Shown: positions 9,969 to 19,162, numbered from the stretch's first letter. The stretch: DNA of 64,000 nt from Fischerella sp. JS2 (GCF_032393985.1 NZ_CP135918.1:3286001-3350000), one strand, 5' to 3'. Notes: generated by a model not told the origin, from the sequence alone. A program made the numbers and translations.

Positions 9969-10238
9969 CTATAAATTAGACGATGAACTTTTGTTTACCT
10001 TGGTAATAGCTTTATTAACTCTGAGGTTACGACCCATATATTCAGTGCCTAAGAGTGAGTGAATTGCTGCTGCTTCTTCAGCGTCTGTTTCCATTTCTAC
10101 AAAAGCAAATCCTCTGCTCTTACCACTTTGCCTACATGTAGGTAAGCGAACTTTAGTTACAGATCCATATTCTGAAAATATCTTTTTGAGGTCATCTTCC
10201 TGAACCTTTTCAGAAAGATTAGCGACATAGATTGACAT
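9969..10238 (-). CDS. RRM-domain RNA-binding protein (cyanobacterial Rbp)
   Basis: About 89 residues, a single RRM. IYVANL is RNP2 and GFAFVEME is RNP1, with KSRGFAFVEM matching the consensus RG(F/Y)(A/G)FV. It ends in a short serine-rich tail, KSSSSNL. The start at 10236-10238 (MSIYVANLSEK) has GGAGA upstream and is better than the ATG-like start four codons earlier. Such proteins bind single-stranded RNA and many are cold-induced in Nostocales. A paralogue lies at 10804-11055 on the same strand and shares upstream DNA with this gene. Confidence 0.9.
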   Translation of the reverse strand: MSIYVANLSEKVQEDDLKKIFSEYGSVTKVRLPTCRQSGKSRGFAFVEMETDAEEAAAIHSLLGTEYMGRNLRVNKAITKVNKSSSSNL

Positions 10239-10265
10239 AAGAATCTCCAATATCTAAGTAGGGTG

Positions 10266-10330
10266 TAGAGATTTAGATTCGGAGAGGTGCTAATTGTGGT
10301 CAATCACATAGCCGAAAATAATTCTCGATG
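10266..10330 (-). promoter_or_regulatory. Conserved upstream block of first rbp gene
   Basis: Two segments here recur upstream of the second RRM gene: a 14-base block at 10266-10279 (TAGAGATTTAGATT on the plus strand, followed by CGGAGAG) and a perfect 25-base block at 10306-10330 centred on CCGAAAATAATTCTCG. Conservation at both sites suggests a shared promoter or 5' untranslated control element, perhaps for temperature control of rbp genes. Confidence 0.6.
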
Positions 10331-10422
10331 CTTTAACCCTAACATACAATATTGATTTACGCTTACGAGATTCTACATTCAGCCTTTTACCTATTTCAGT
10401 AACACAGGAATGTAGCTCTCAT

Positions 10423-10605
10423 TTATCCTACGCTATAGGCTGGCATTTCTTGATAACAATGACCACAACGCCAGTAAATACCTCCTATACGTATATGACA
10501 GAGGAGAGCATATGAACAGCAAGGACAAGTATGCTTACCCTGCATAGATTCCCAAATACATGTGACTGTATTCACTTGAGTCGACTTATTGAATAAAAAG
10601 TGCAT
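10423..10605 (-). CDS. Small zinc-ribbon protein
   Basis: 60 residues. Two cysteine pairs, TCPCCSYALLCHIR and YWRCGHCYQEMP, are spaced like a zinc ribbon; the CxxC knuckles are CPCC and CGHC. The ATG follows AGGA. No catalytic domain is present, so it may be a metal-binding adaptor or regulator. It sits between two rbp genes on the same strand. I recall similar short cyanobacterial proteins ending in HCYQEMP but none with a known role. Confidence 0.55.
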   Translation of the reverse strand: MHFLFNKSTQVNTVTCIWESMQGKHTCPCCSYALLCHIRIGGIYWRCGHCYQEMPAYSVG

Positions 10606-10803
10606 TTTAATCCTAAATTTGGATGAAATCAGATGACGATTTCCCCATATGGTGACGATAGTAAGTTATAATTTATTTCGCAATTATTCATGATAATTAA
10701 AATTTTAAATCTCTAGATAAATGATTGCCAAACTTTTTATTTAATTAACTAGAGCAAATTATTTTAAAAATTATCGATTCTCTAATCACTCCACACACAT
10801 TTC

Positions 10804-11055
10804 TCAAATGCTGTACTCAGTCATGGCTCTATTAACTTTGAGCCTATGTCCCATCAACTCAATACCTCTCAAAGCTCGAATTGCTGTTGCTTCCTCAGCA
10901 CCTGTAGCCATTTCGACAACCGCAAACCCTCTCTTCTCACCAGTTTTTTGGTTCAAAGATACTTGAATTTTCTTAACATATCCATATTGAGAAAAAATCA
11001 GTTTGAGATCATTTTCTTCAACTTCATCTGATAAATTACTAACATAAATTGACAT
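10804..11055 (-). CDS. RRM-domain RNA-binding protein (second copy)
   Basis: 83 residues, one RRM. RNP2 is IYVSNL and RNP1 is KRGFAVVEM, where the aromatic at the fourth RNP1 position is replaced by valine (GFAVVE rather than GFAFVE). That may weaken stacking on RNA. There is no glycine-rich tail; the protein stops at MTEYSI. It is a close paralogue of the gene at 9969-10238, and the two upstream regions share two sequence blocks, so a fairly recent duplication with retained control is likely. Confidence 0.9.
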   Translation of the reverse strand: MSIYVSNLSDEVEENDLKLIFSQYGYVKKIQVSLNQKTGEKRGFAVVEMATGAEEATAIRALRGIELMGHRLKVNRAMTEYSI

Positions 11056-11080
11056 AAAAAATTCCCGGAATCAACACATA

Positions 11081-11153
11081 TAGAGATTTAGATTTGGAGA
11101 GACGTTTGTTTAGATATAAATTTCATTTACATAGCCGAAAATAATTCTCGATG
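11081..11153 (-). promoter_or_regulatory. Conserved upstream block of second rbp gene
   Basis: Carries the same two elements as the other rbp gene: the TAGAGATTTAGATT block (11081-11094) followed by TGGAGAG, and the identical 25-base block at 11129-11153. The gap between elements differs (26 vs 34 bp), so they may be independent sites. Confidence 0.6.
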
Positions 11154-11206
11154 ATCTAATCATAACATCATGCAAAAATAACATGTGTGTAAATCTCTGC
11201 TTTTAA

Positions 11207-11299
11207 TACCAATTTGAAAAAAGAATGCGACAGATAGACTTACAAAACTCTCATGCACAAAGAGTTTCCCAATCCAAAATCTAAAATCAAAAATGGTAT
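11207..11299. repeat. Possible IS630-derived MITE or solo end
   Basis: The left end, TACCAATTTGAAAAAAGA then ATGCGACAGAT, is the same text as the inner-facing terminal repeat of the IS630-family element at 50913-52057. About 90 bp later the sequence CAAAAATGGTA could be a decayed opposite end. No transposase frame lies between. This would be a non-autonomous miniature element or a solo end. Confidence 0.4.
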
Positions 11300-11419
11300 A
11301 ACCTCTACAATTCTTATACAGAGTGAGGTATACACAGAGAACGGGGTAGATTTGGTGGCGTGAACTACCTACACTGTATGCAGTTAACCACTAAGATCCC
11401 TACACATCAGCGAACGATT

Positions 11420-12622
11420 TCAACCTAGTAAAGCTGTACCTATATCTGTCTCTTCCCAGGGCACACTTCCCAGATCCATCCTACCAACATGACCGTAGAC
11501 GGCTAGTTTGCGGTAATATCCGCCTTTGGAGATTGCAGGCAACAACCGTAAGTTAAATTTCTTAATAATTCCTGCTAGCCGAAAATCAAAATTCTTTTCC
11601 AAAAGCACCGTAATTTCTTCATCAGAAATTTTGCCTGTACCAAAGGTTTCTACCTGGATACTAACAGGTCTAGCCAGTCCAATTGAGTAAGTCAGTTGCA
11701 CTTCGCATTCTTCTGCCAAACCTGCGGCGACAACATTTTTTGCCGCATAACGTGCAGCATAAGCACCAACCCTATCTATGCGAGTGGGATCTTTGCCGCT
11801 TAAAGCAGCACCACTGTGGCGAGAATATTCTCCGTAGGTATCGATCGCATTCTTTCTTCCAGTTAACCCTGAATGTACAGACGGTCCACCAATAGCAAAA
11901 GGTTGATCAAAGTCAATGAAGATTCTCGTCTTTGCATCAGGCTGAAATTCGGCTTTGGCAAAGACATGATCAATAATCATCTGTTTCACTTCTTGCTGGA
12001 GTGTCTTTTCATCATTCCTGTCTGATGGGGAAGTAGACTTTTTACTTGCCAGAATCGAGATACTATGGATTCTGTAGGGTTTGCGATCGCGGTATTCAAT
12101 CCCGACTTGAGTTTTACCATCAGGTGCTATGTAGGGCAGTATTTTCTCGTGTCGTACAGTAGTTAATCGCCTGGCTAATTGGTGCGCCAACCATATCGGA
12201 AGTGGCATTAAAGCAGGAGTTTGATTGCAGGCAAAACCAAATACTGTCACCTGATCCGTAGCCGGAATCAACTCCATTTCATCATCCGATAATTTCTTTG
12301 CATCCCAATAACGATAGCTGCTGGACTGTAACTCCTTAACACTAGTGACAATACTGCAAGTTTTAGCATTAAAATCAGGTTCATCATACCCAACCTGCTC
12401 AATTACCTTTCTAGCTATTTTCGTAAAATCTACAACTGCATCCGATTCAAATCTCGCAGCAATGAATACCAGCGCCGTTGCTACAGCACATTCTGCAATC
12501 ACATGAGAATAAGGATCTTTCTGGAGAAATTTATCAACAATTGCATCACTAATTTGATCACAAAGTTTATCCGGGTGTCCTTCAGTCACCGATTCCGAAC
12601 TAAACATAAAGTCTTTTTTCAT
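11420..12622 (-). CDS. metK: S-adenosylmethionine synthetase, divergent type
   Basis: 400 residues. Makes S-adenosylmethionine from methionine and ATP. SSESVTEGHPDKLCDQISDA is the N-terminal active-site motif, and SGKDPTRIDRVGAYAARY and VAAGLAEECEVQL are strongly conserved. It departs from the usual bacterial enzyme at two signature sites: GAGDQG is replaced by PATDQVTVFG, and GGPxGDxGLTGRK by GGPSVHSGLTGRK, so the second loop aspartate is lost while the lysine remains. It is also shorter than the common cyanobacterial MetK of about 420 residues. It is probably a second, distinct MetK subfamily; a canonical copy may lie outside the window. Confidence 0.85.
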   Translation of the reverse strand: MKKDFMFSSESVTEGHPDKLCDQISDAIVDKFLQKDPYSHVIAECAVATALVFIAARFESDAVVDFTKIARKVIEQVGYDEPDFNAKTCSIVTSVKELQSSSYRYWDAKKLSDDEMELIPATDQVTVFGFACNQTPALMPLPIWLAHQLARRLTTVRHEKILPYIAPDGKTQVGIEYRDRKPYRIHSISILASKKSTSPSDRNDEKTLQQEVKQMIIDHVFAKAEFQPDAKTRIFIDFDQPFAIGGPSVHSGLTGRKNAIDTYGEYSRHSGAALSGKDPTRIDRVGAYAARYAAKNVVAAGLAEECEVQLTYSIGLARPVSIQVETFGTGKISDEEITVLLEKNFDFRLAGIIKKFNLRLLPAISKGGYYRKLAVYGHVGRMDLGSVPWEETDIGTALLG

Positions 12623-12804
12623 ATATTTAATTTTGTCTTAATTCATAACCAAAACTCTGCGTTCCTTTGCGCTTCCCTTTGCGTCCCTTTGCGTTTCAAA
12701 TTTAATCCTAAATTCTTACGCCAAACCAGACTCAAAGAATTAATCTTAAACGTAAAGGTACGGCATTACCGTACCTCTACTAAATGCGCTATTGATTATC
12801 TTAA

Positions 12805-15800
12805 TTAAGAGACAACAACAGCAGTAGTTTCTAATTCTACCTCCTGTTGTTGGGCTGCTTCCAATACAGGGCTGACAGCAGAGTCATATTTACTACCAGC
12901 AAGCAGACGTGGTGAGTTGTGATCTCCTCGCAAATATCTAGTCGCAACTTCCTTTCTACCCTCATTGAACAGGAATGGCAGGACAGCACTACTACCGATC
13001 ACCGCAGTATCAACAAGGTTGAGCGGCGATATTTGCAGCAAGCCTTTCAGTCCAGGTACGATCGCAGCTACAATCTGGAGAACAAAGGAACCACCTATAG
13101 CTATATTTAAGTATTTATTCGGTGGTAGTTTTTGCTTGCTGAAGATCGTGTGAGTCTGGGAACGACAGGTGAAGGTATGCAACAGCTGGGCCATTGTCAA
13201 ACTCATGAAGCCGATGGTGCTGGCTTGTGGGCCGAAGCCATAACGACTGATGCCATACCAATAGGCTGCCAATGCACTAGCAGACAATGCTGCTGATTCC
13301 ACCAGGATTCTACCAAAGTCTGAACTTCTAATGATTGGCTCGTTGGGATCACGGGGTGGTGTGAGCAATACATCCGGTTCTGGTGCTTCCATTGCCAAGG
13401 CTAAAGCTGGGAAGATGTCTGATACCAAGTTCACCCACAATAGTTGTATGGCTGTGAGGGGATGACCGATACCAGCTGTGGTTGCTGCTAGCATCACCAT
13501 GATTTCGCTGGCGTTGGTAGACAGCAGGTAGTGAACAGATTTACGGATGTTGTTGTAGATTGTGCGTCCGTGGCTGACGGCAATAATCATAGTTTCCAGA
13601 TTGTCGTCTTCTAGAATCACGTCTGCGACTTCCCGGGCAACATCTGTACCTGTGTGTCCCATTGCGATTCCCACGTCCGCAGCTTTCAACGCTGGGGCAT
13701 CATTAATGCCATCGCCTGTCATGGCCACGACTTTGCCGCTACTCTGCAATGCTTGCACAACTTGCAATTTGTTCGCCGGACTGATTCTGGCAAAAACATG
13801 GACGCGATGCAACAGTCCTTTCATTACCTCTGGTTCGAGGTTGTTCAGGTGGGTAGAGTCGAGAATTTGCAGTTGTTCACCTTTGCTGAGATTCAGTTCT
13901 TTCCCGATCGCGTAAGCTGTTGGGCTTTGATCGCCAGTAATCATGACTGTATCGATCCCCGCTTGATGGAAACCTCCCATCAAATCTTGCACACCATTTC
14001 TGATCGGATCGATCATGCCGACCAATCCCAGCCAGATCAAGTCGCGAGTATGGATATTTTCGGAGCCATCAAGTTGGTAAGCAGCCCCCAATACCCGCAG
14101 CGCCTTACTAGCCATATCATCGTTGTCGTTTTCAATGGCTTGTCTGTCTGCTTCGGTGAGGGGAACTTTTTCGCCGTTTTTGATTTGCCAACTGCACAGA
14201 CTGAGAACTTCTGACGGACTACCTTTAACTGCGATCAGCTTTTGTTGTTCGTCAGGAGTGGCGTGCAGTGTCGCCATGTAATTGCGTTCTTGGGAACGGT
14301 GATTGATCTTCAGTCGTGGATAATTGGCTCGCACACTGGGGACATTCACTCCTGCTTTGATCGCAACATCGATCAGAGCATTTTCAGTGGCGGAACCTCT
14401 GACGGTGTACTCATCGCCTTCTTTTTCGACTTCGCTTTCGTTGCACAGCGTTAAGATGTGAATCAGCTTTAAGAGCTGTTCGTTTTCATAAGGATTAACC
14501 GCTTCGTTACCGAAAAGTAATTGATCAGCAGATGCTTGGATACATTTATTATCTGTACACAGTTCTACAACTGTCATCCGGTTGGCGGTGATCGTTCCGG
14601 TTTTATCCATGCAGATTGTCTGCACAGAACCAAGGGTTTCTACTGCATCCAAACGTCGAATCAGGACGTTGTGCTTCCTCATGTTAGCGATCCCCAAAGC
14701 CAGGGTTGTAGTCGCGACTGTGGGTAAACCTTCGGGAACTGCTGCTACTGCTAAAGAAATCGATGATTTGAGCATTTGCAGCAAACTGTTTCCACGCAGG
14801 ATGCCGATTCCAAAGAATAAGGCACAAACTGCGCCTGATACCATCACTAACTGACTTCCAGCTTTGTCTAGCTGTTTCTCCATTGGCGTTTCGGGCAATT
14901 TGGCCTCACTAACCATCATCTGAATCTTGCCCATCTCCGTGTATTTACCAGTGGCAACTACTACCGCCGTTCCTTGTCCACCAGTAACTAGTGTTCCCAT
15001 GTAAACCATGTTGGTGCGATCGCCCAAGGCAATATTTTCACCAACTAGAGTCTGAGTGGATTTGCTCACGGGCATACTCTCACCAGTCAGTGCCGATTCA
15101 TCTATACTGAGGCGACGTGCTTCTAAGAGTCTGGCATCTGCTGGTACATAGCTACCGGGTTTGAGAATCAGAATATCCCCGATGACGATTTCTTGAGCGC
15201 TAATTTCTACAATGTTGCGATCGCGAATTACAAACGCTGTGGGATTAACTAGATTCTTCAGAGAGCGAATTACCTTTTCAGAATTACTTTCTGTGGCGTA
15301 ACCAATGGCAGCATTAATAACCACAACCCCCATGATTACCAACGCATCTACTAAGCCGCCGGTAGCAACTGAAACACCAGCCGCAACCGCTAAAAGCCCT
15401 ACGGGTAAGGATTTAAACTGGTCAACAAACATACTTAACCCAGAACGGGGATCTGCTTCCGGTAAAGCATTAGGGCCGTATTTTTTCAGCTTTTTCTGTG
15501 CTTTCTTGGTTGTTAATCCTGATTCTTGGGAAGTTTTTAACTCGGTAATAACTGCATCAGTTTCTTTTAAATGCCAAGTAGCTATTTTTTGTTGGTGAGT
15601 ATTAGCTGTCAGCTGATGAGATTTTTTGTTGCTTGCGGGTAAATTTTTTGCCTTTTTCTGAAATTGGTTGATTTTTTTTGCTGCCTCGGCTATTGAGCTA
15701 TGACTTTGTTTGACATACTCTATAACCAGGCGTTCAATCTGTGCAGCAAGCGCTAAAACAGTGTGTCCTGGTTGGTAGAATACCAGAACATTACCCGTGG

Positions 15801-15984
15801 AGGTATTGGCACTCACTTGTGTAATGCCCTGCGCCTCTGACAACTTCAACTCTAGGTATTTCTTGAAAGCTTCCGAGCCTTGCAACCCATTGATTTTATA
15901 CCTAGCCCTCCCTTTAACAGCAGTATGCAATGCACGAACAAGAGCATCCCGACTGCGACGGGAGACGTTGCAGTGATTGTTCAT
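12805..15984 (-). CDS. P-type cation-transporting ATPase, Ca2+ (P2) type
   Basis: 1059 residues, an ATP-driven cation pump of the inner membrane. ALTGESMPV is the actuator dephosphorylation loop, CMDKTGTITANRM holds the phosphorylated aspartate, and VAMTGDGINDAPALKAADVG is the hinge. PEGLP in the fourth helix and LLWVNLVSDIFPALALA in the sixth are typical of Ca2+-type P2 pumps. The first 90 residues form an extra HMA-like domain (RYKINGLQGSEAFKKYLELK) without the CxxC metal motif. A linker of about 70 residues precedes the cation-ATPase N domain. The transported ion is likely Ca2+ but Mn2+ cannot be excluded. Confidence 0.88.
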   Translation of the reverse strand: MNNHCNVSRRSRDALVRALHTAVKGRARYKINGLQGSEAFKKYLELKLSEAQGITQVSANTSTGNVLVFYQPGHTVLALAAQIERLVIEYVKQSHSSIAEAAKKINQFQKKAKNLPASNKKSHQLTANTHQQKIATWHLKETDAVITELKTSQESGLTTKKAQKKLKKYGPNALPEADPRSGLSMFVDQFKSLPVGLLAVAAGVSVATGGLVDALVIMGVVVINAAIGYATESNSEKVIRSLKNLVNPTAFVIRDRNIVEISAQEIVIGDILILKPGSYVPADARLLEARRLSIDESALTGESMPVSKSTQTLVGENIALGDRTNMVYMGTLVTGGQGTAVVVATGKYTEMGKIQMMVSEAKLPETPMEKQLDKAGSQLVMVSGAVCALFFGIGILRGNSLLQMLKSSISLAVAAVPEGLPTVATTTLALGIANMRKHNVLIRRLDAVETLGSVQTICMDKTGTITANRMTVVELCTDNKCIQASADQLLFGNEAVNPYENEQLLKLIHILTLCNESEVEKEGDEYTVRGSATENALIDVAIKAGVNVPSVRANYPRLKINHRSQERNYMATLHATPDEQQKLIAVKGSPSEVLSLCSWQIKNGEKVPLTEADRQAIENDNDDMASKALRVLGAAYQLDGSENIHTRDLIWLGLVGMIDPIRNGVQDLMGGFHQAGIDTVMITGDQSPTAYAIGKELNLSKGEQLQILDSTHLNNLEPEVMKGLLHRVHVFARISPANKLQVVQALQSSGKVVAMTGDGINDAPALKAADVGIAMGHTGTDVAREVADVILEDDNLETMIIAVSHGRTIYNNIRKSVHYLLSTNASEIMVMLAATTAGIGHPLTAIQLLWVNLVSDIFPALALAMEAPEPDVLLTPPRDPNEPIIRSSDFGRILVESAALSASALAAYWYGISRYGFGPQASTIGFMSLTMAQLLHTFTCRSQTHTIFSKQKLPPNKYLNIAIGGSFVLQIVAAIVPGLKGLLQISPLNLVDTAVIGSSAVLPFLFNEGRKEVATRYLRGDHNSPRLLAGSKYDSAVSPVLEAAQQQEVELETTAVVVS

Positions 15985-16282
15985 TTCTTCATTCGGTTGT
16001 GAGAAAAACTACTTCATTTAGAATTTCTAATTGTAATCCTTATTCTAATCTTAACCTAGTTTTAATGCAAAAAATTTAACTAACTTTATTGATTAAAGAA
16101 CTTAATAAAGCTAAAAAGTGCTATTTTACGGCATTTTTTTTGTAAAAAAAGATTAATCTTAAAGTATCCTTGTGCTTGGTTGGAAATATAAAGCAATTAT
16201 AGTCTTGAATTTTTGTATTTTGGTACACAGTTTGCTAAGAATAATTGTTTTTTAAACCAGAGGAACACGGGGTGTTTGTGAA

Positions 16283-17092
16283 TTAATTTGTTGTCTTTGG
16301 TTGTTGAAATTTATAGATGTCTTTGATGGTTTTTACCCAACCATCAGCCAATGATTCCCAGATGCGATCGCCTTTTGCTTTTGTTGCTGTGCTTGGATCT
16401 CCGATCACGCCACTTTGGGATAAGTCTTTGGTTGCCCAAGCAAAGGGTAACTTTCCTTCCATACTTAGAACGCTATCTGTAGGTAGATTTTGCGGATATT
16501 CGGTAATTGCTTCTGCCATTTTGACTTGTTCGGGCAAAATTGCCAACAATAAGGAAGTTTCTGCATCTCCGGCGTGAATTCCTAATTCTAGTTCTTTGGG
16601 TGTGAGCAATTCTTTGGCTATGTTTGGTACTCGCCAAGTAAATAGAGGAAAGATACAAAAGTCATCATATTTAATATGTAAATCTCTGGCGACTAGTTCG
16701 AGAATTTGTGGCTGTCCACCATGAGAATTCATAAATACTAATTTCCGAAAACCTGCCCGATAAATGCTTTCGCCAACTTCCATTAATAAAGTAGTTAGAG
16801 TTTGGGAGGTGAGAGTAATAGTGCCAGGAAAATGCCAATGTTCGTTGGATTTACCGTAATAAATATTAGGTAAGGCATAGGCTGGGATATCTGCATCTAA
16901 TTTAGAGAGTGCTTTGCCTAAAACGGCTACACTAATTGCGGAATCAACAATTAATGGTAAGTGCAAACCGTGTTGTTCAATTGCACCAATAGGTTGAATG
17001 ATGACGACGTTTTGTTTATCTGGCATTTTTTCAATATCTTGCCAAGTAAGATAGGGAAAAAATCTGGTTGGAGGGATGAAAGAATGCAACAT
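16283..17092 (-). CDS. Creatininase-family amidohydrolase
   Basis: About 269 residues. IQPIGAIEQHGLHLPL carries the EQHGxHLP metal site, YGKSNEHWHFPGT the second site, FMNSHGGQ the HGG motif, and IHAGDAETS the HAGExET-like metal ligand region (aspartate in place of glutamate). Members hydrolyse cyclic or linear amides such as creatinine or formamides in cofactor pathways; the substrate here is unknown. The frame begins six codons earlier with MTNDQF, but that segment matches the ATGACAAATGACC filler common upstream of genes here, so I prefer MLHSFIPPTRF. Confidence 0.85.
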   Translation of the reverse strand: MLHSFIPPTRFFPYLTWQDIEKMPDKQNVVIIQPIGAIEQHGLHLPLIVDSAISVAVLGKALSKLDADIPAYALPNIYYGKSNEHWHFPGTITLTSQTLTTLLMEVGESIYRAGFRKLVFMNSHGGQPQILELVARDLHIKYDDFCIFPLFTWRVPNIAKELLTPKELELGIHAGDAETSLLLAILPEQVKMAEAITEYPQNLPTDSVLSMEGKLPFAWATKDLSQSGVIGDPSTATKAKGDRIWESLADGWVKTIKDIYKFQQPKTTN

Positions 17093-17234
17093 AAATTGGT
17101 CATTTGTCATTGGCTAGAAGTTATTTATAAAGTAGGGTGTGTTCGGCGGTGCACTATGACTTTAGCCTAACGCACTCTACTTAATACTTAATATTTACTA
17201 CTTAAGATTTGCTTTATAAATAGTCTCTTATTTA

Positions 17235-17885
17235 TCATTGGTCATTTGTAATTTGTATTTCAAATTCTTCCAATGCTTGAACATTTCCTACTTGCCAAGC
17301 ACGTTCTACTAAAGCAGGAATAATTTGTGTGAGTGGGATGTTTTCAAAATGGGGACTGGTGTCAGATTTGAGATAAATTCCTTGACTAAGTAAATATATT
17401 GTAAATTTACCACTGTCATAAACCCAGACTTCTGGAACACCAATTGCTTGATAAGCTTCAAGAGTAGTTTTAGAAGTTACATCTGTTTCTATTGCTAAAT
17501 CTGGTGGTGGATCGTCGGGTTGCTGACGGCGACGTCCGATCATGTATTGATAATTTTGAATGTAAAAGCAAGCATCAGGTTCTACTCCTGCGGTTTCTTC
17601 TTTTTTAAAAGTGGTAGAACCAAAAGGTTCATATTTTTTGCCCGTAGCTTTGAGTAAGGTTTTGACAAAATCTGAAATTAATTCTTTTGGCTTTTCATGT
17701 TCGGGTAAAGGAACCATAATTTCTAAAGTATTTTTGCTATAGGCTATTCTTGCACTTCGTTTTTCTCCTAATTCTTGTAAAATTGACTCAAATTCTTGCC
17801 AACTCACATTCGGAATGGTGATTGCACTACCGGGAGCAAGTTGCATTTGGCTGACAGGTTTGACAACGGGAGTGACAACAGTCAT
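17235..17885 (-). CDS. Uma2-family (DUF820) endonuclease-fold protein
   Basis: 216 residues, intact. ITIPNVSWQEFESILQELGE is the N-terminal domain, GVEPDACFYI and DLAIETDVTSKT carry the PD-(D/E)XK-like acidic residues, and YQAIGVPEVWVYD is the C-terminal signature. Cyanobacterial genomes hold dozens of Uma2 paralogues with no agreed role. This is the only whole copy in the window; relics are at 3732-4400 and 31242-31478. Confidence 0.88.
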   Translation of the reverse strand: MTVVTPVVKPVSQMQLAPGSAITIPNVSWQEFESILQELGEKRSARIAYSKNTLEIMVPLPEHEKPKELISDFVKTLLKATGKKYEPFGSTTFKKEETAGVEPDACFYIQNYQYMIGRRRQQPDDPPPDLAIETDVTSKTTLEAYQAIGVPEVWVYDSGKFTIYLLSQGIYLKSDTSPHFENIPLTQIIPALVERAWQVGNVQALEEFEIQITNDQ

Positions 17886-18208
17886 AAAGCTGAGGTTTGA
17901 GAGAGTCTTCTAATAATCTAATTCACTCTACAATACGCTGTACTTGGTGGCAAAAATCTAATTTTGATTCAGGTGCGATCGCATCTCATGTATTTGGAGT
18001 GACAAAACAGTTTTACTGATGAGCGATCGCTCAATACCAATTCGCAATTCGCAATACTCGCGTAAGGAAACTGCTATTTCCATCAGTCTTAGGAAAGTTT
18101 CTACCTTCAGATACTCATCGTTCAGGGGCAAAAATTAGTTAAATCGAACAGATGACCATATAAATCCATGAGTCAATCCAAAATCCAAAATCCAAAATCC
18201 AAAATCGA
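17886..18208. other. Divergent intergenic region
   Basis: Separates the divergently transcribed Uma2 and uvsE genes, so promoters for both must lie here. It includes a HIP1 site in an extended palindrome (GAGCGATCGCTC, near 18020) and, just before uvsE, a short tandem repeat of TCCAAAA units at 18176-18205. No gene seen. Confidence 0.5.
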
Positions 18209-19162
18209 ATGACCCCAGTTGAGTTAGACAATTTGCCAGTAGCACAGCCTCAACCTAAAGATACGCTGCCGTATTTAGGATTGGTTTGCATCACCTTTTC
18301 TAAACAGGTGCGCTTTCGGACGATTACGCGCACCCGCTATTTACAATTAAGTCAGGAACAGCGCGTTAGTACTCTCAAGGAATTATATCGAGATAACTTA
18401 CAGCGTCTGGATGGGGCATTAACTTTTTGTCAACAATATAATATTCGACTTTATCGAATGCCTTCTGGGTTATTTCCCATGAGTGACTGGGAAGATGAAG
18501 TCGGGGCGAGTGTACTTGAGGAAATGAGTGCCGAGTTGGGTAAAATTGGGCAACGAGCAAATCAACTAGGAATTAGAATGGTGCTGCATCCTGATCAATA
18601 TGTGGTGTTAAGTTCTGATTCGCCACAAGTAGTGGCAGCAAGTATTAAAATTTTAGAACGACACGCCCTAACGTTGGATTTGTTGGGTTTACCTCGTTCT
18701 TGTTGGTCGTTGATGAATATTCATGGTGGCAAATCTCAACGAATCGAACAATTAGTAGAAGTAATTTCCCAGCTACCAGAAAATATCAAAAGTCGTTTGA
18801 CTTTGGAAAATGATGAGTATGCTTACAGTGCTGGCGAAATTTTAGAGGTATGCCAGCGTACTGGAGTACCAATGGTGTTCGATGCTCATCATCATATCTG
18901 TCATGAGAATTTAGATAGTTATGATCACCCCAATGTGGCAGAAATGTTTTATGCTGCTCAACAAACTTGGACTCATCCTGAGTGGCAATTAGTTCATATT
19001 TCTAATGGGGAAGAAGCTTTTAACGACAGAAAGCATAGTGATTTAATTACTGCTATGCCAAAGATATATCAGCAAGCACCTTGGATTGAAGTGGAAGCGA
19101 AACACAAAGAAGAAGCGATCGCCTATTTGCGTTCTTGGTGGCTGTTGGAGAATAATTTTTAG
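18209..19162 (+). CDS. uvsE: UV damage endonuclease UvsE/UVDE
   Basis: 317 residues, a TIM-barrel nuclease that nicks DNA 5' of UV photoproducts and starts an alternative excision repair. The metal-site motifs appear in order: LYRMPSGLFPMSDWE, RMVLHPDQYVVLSSDS (HPDQ), LMNIHGGKSQR, LTLENDEYAYS (LENDE), VFDAHHHICH and WQLVHISNGEEAFNDRKHSD. The length fits the family. The start codon lies directly behind a TCCAAAA repeat, which gives no clear ribosome binding site. It is the window's second UV-defence locus besides the MAA cluster. It is followed by an Hsp70-like gene on the same strand. Confidence 0.92.
   Translation: MTPVELDNLPVAQPQPKDTLPYLGLVCITFSKQVRFRTITRTRYLQLSQEQRVSTLKELYRDNLQRLDGALTFCQQYNIRLYRMPSGLFPMSDWEDEVGASVLEEMSAELGKIGQRANQLGIRMVLHPDQYVVLSSDSPQVVAASIKILERHALTLDLLGLPRSCWSLMNIHGGKSQRIEQLVEVISQLPENIKSRLTLENDEYAYSAGEILEVCQRTGVPMVFDAHHHICHENLDSYDHPNVAEMFYAAQQTWTHPEWQLVHISNGEEAFNDRKHSDLITAMPKIYQQAPWIEVEAKHKEEAIAYLRSWWLLENNF

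Noticed and set aside
13562-15598. Several plus-strand open frames of 70-186 codons
   Set aside because: They lie opposite the P-type ATPase gene, whose protein has all family motifs; they are antisense shadows with no domain.
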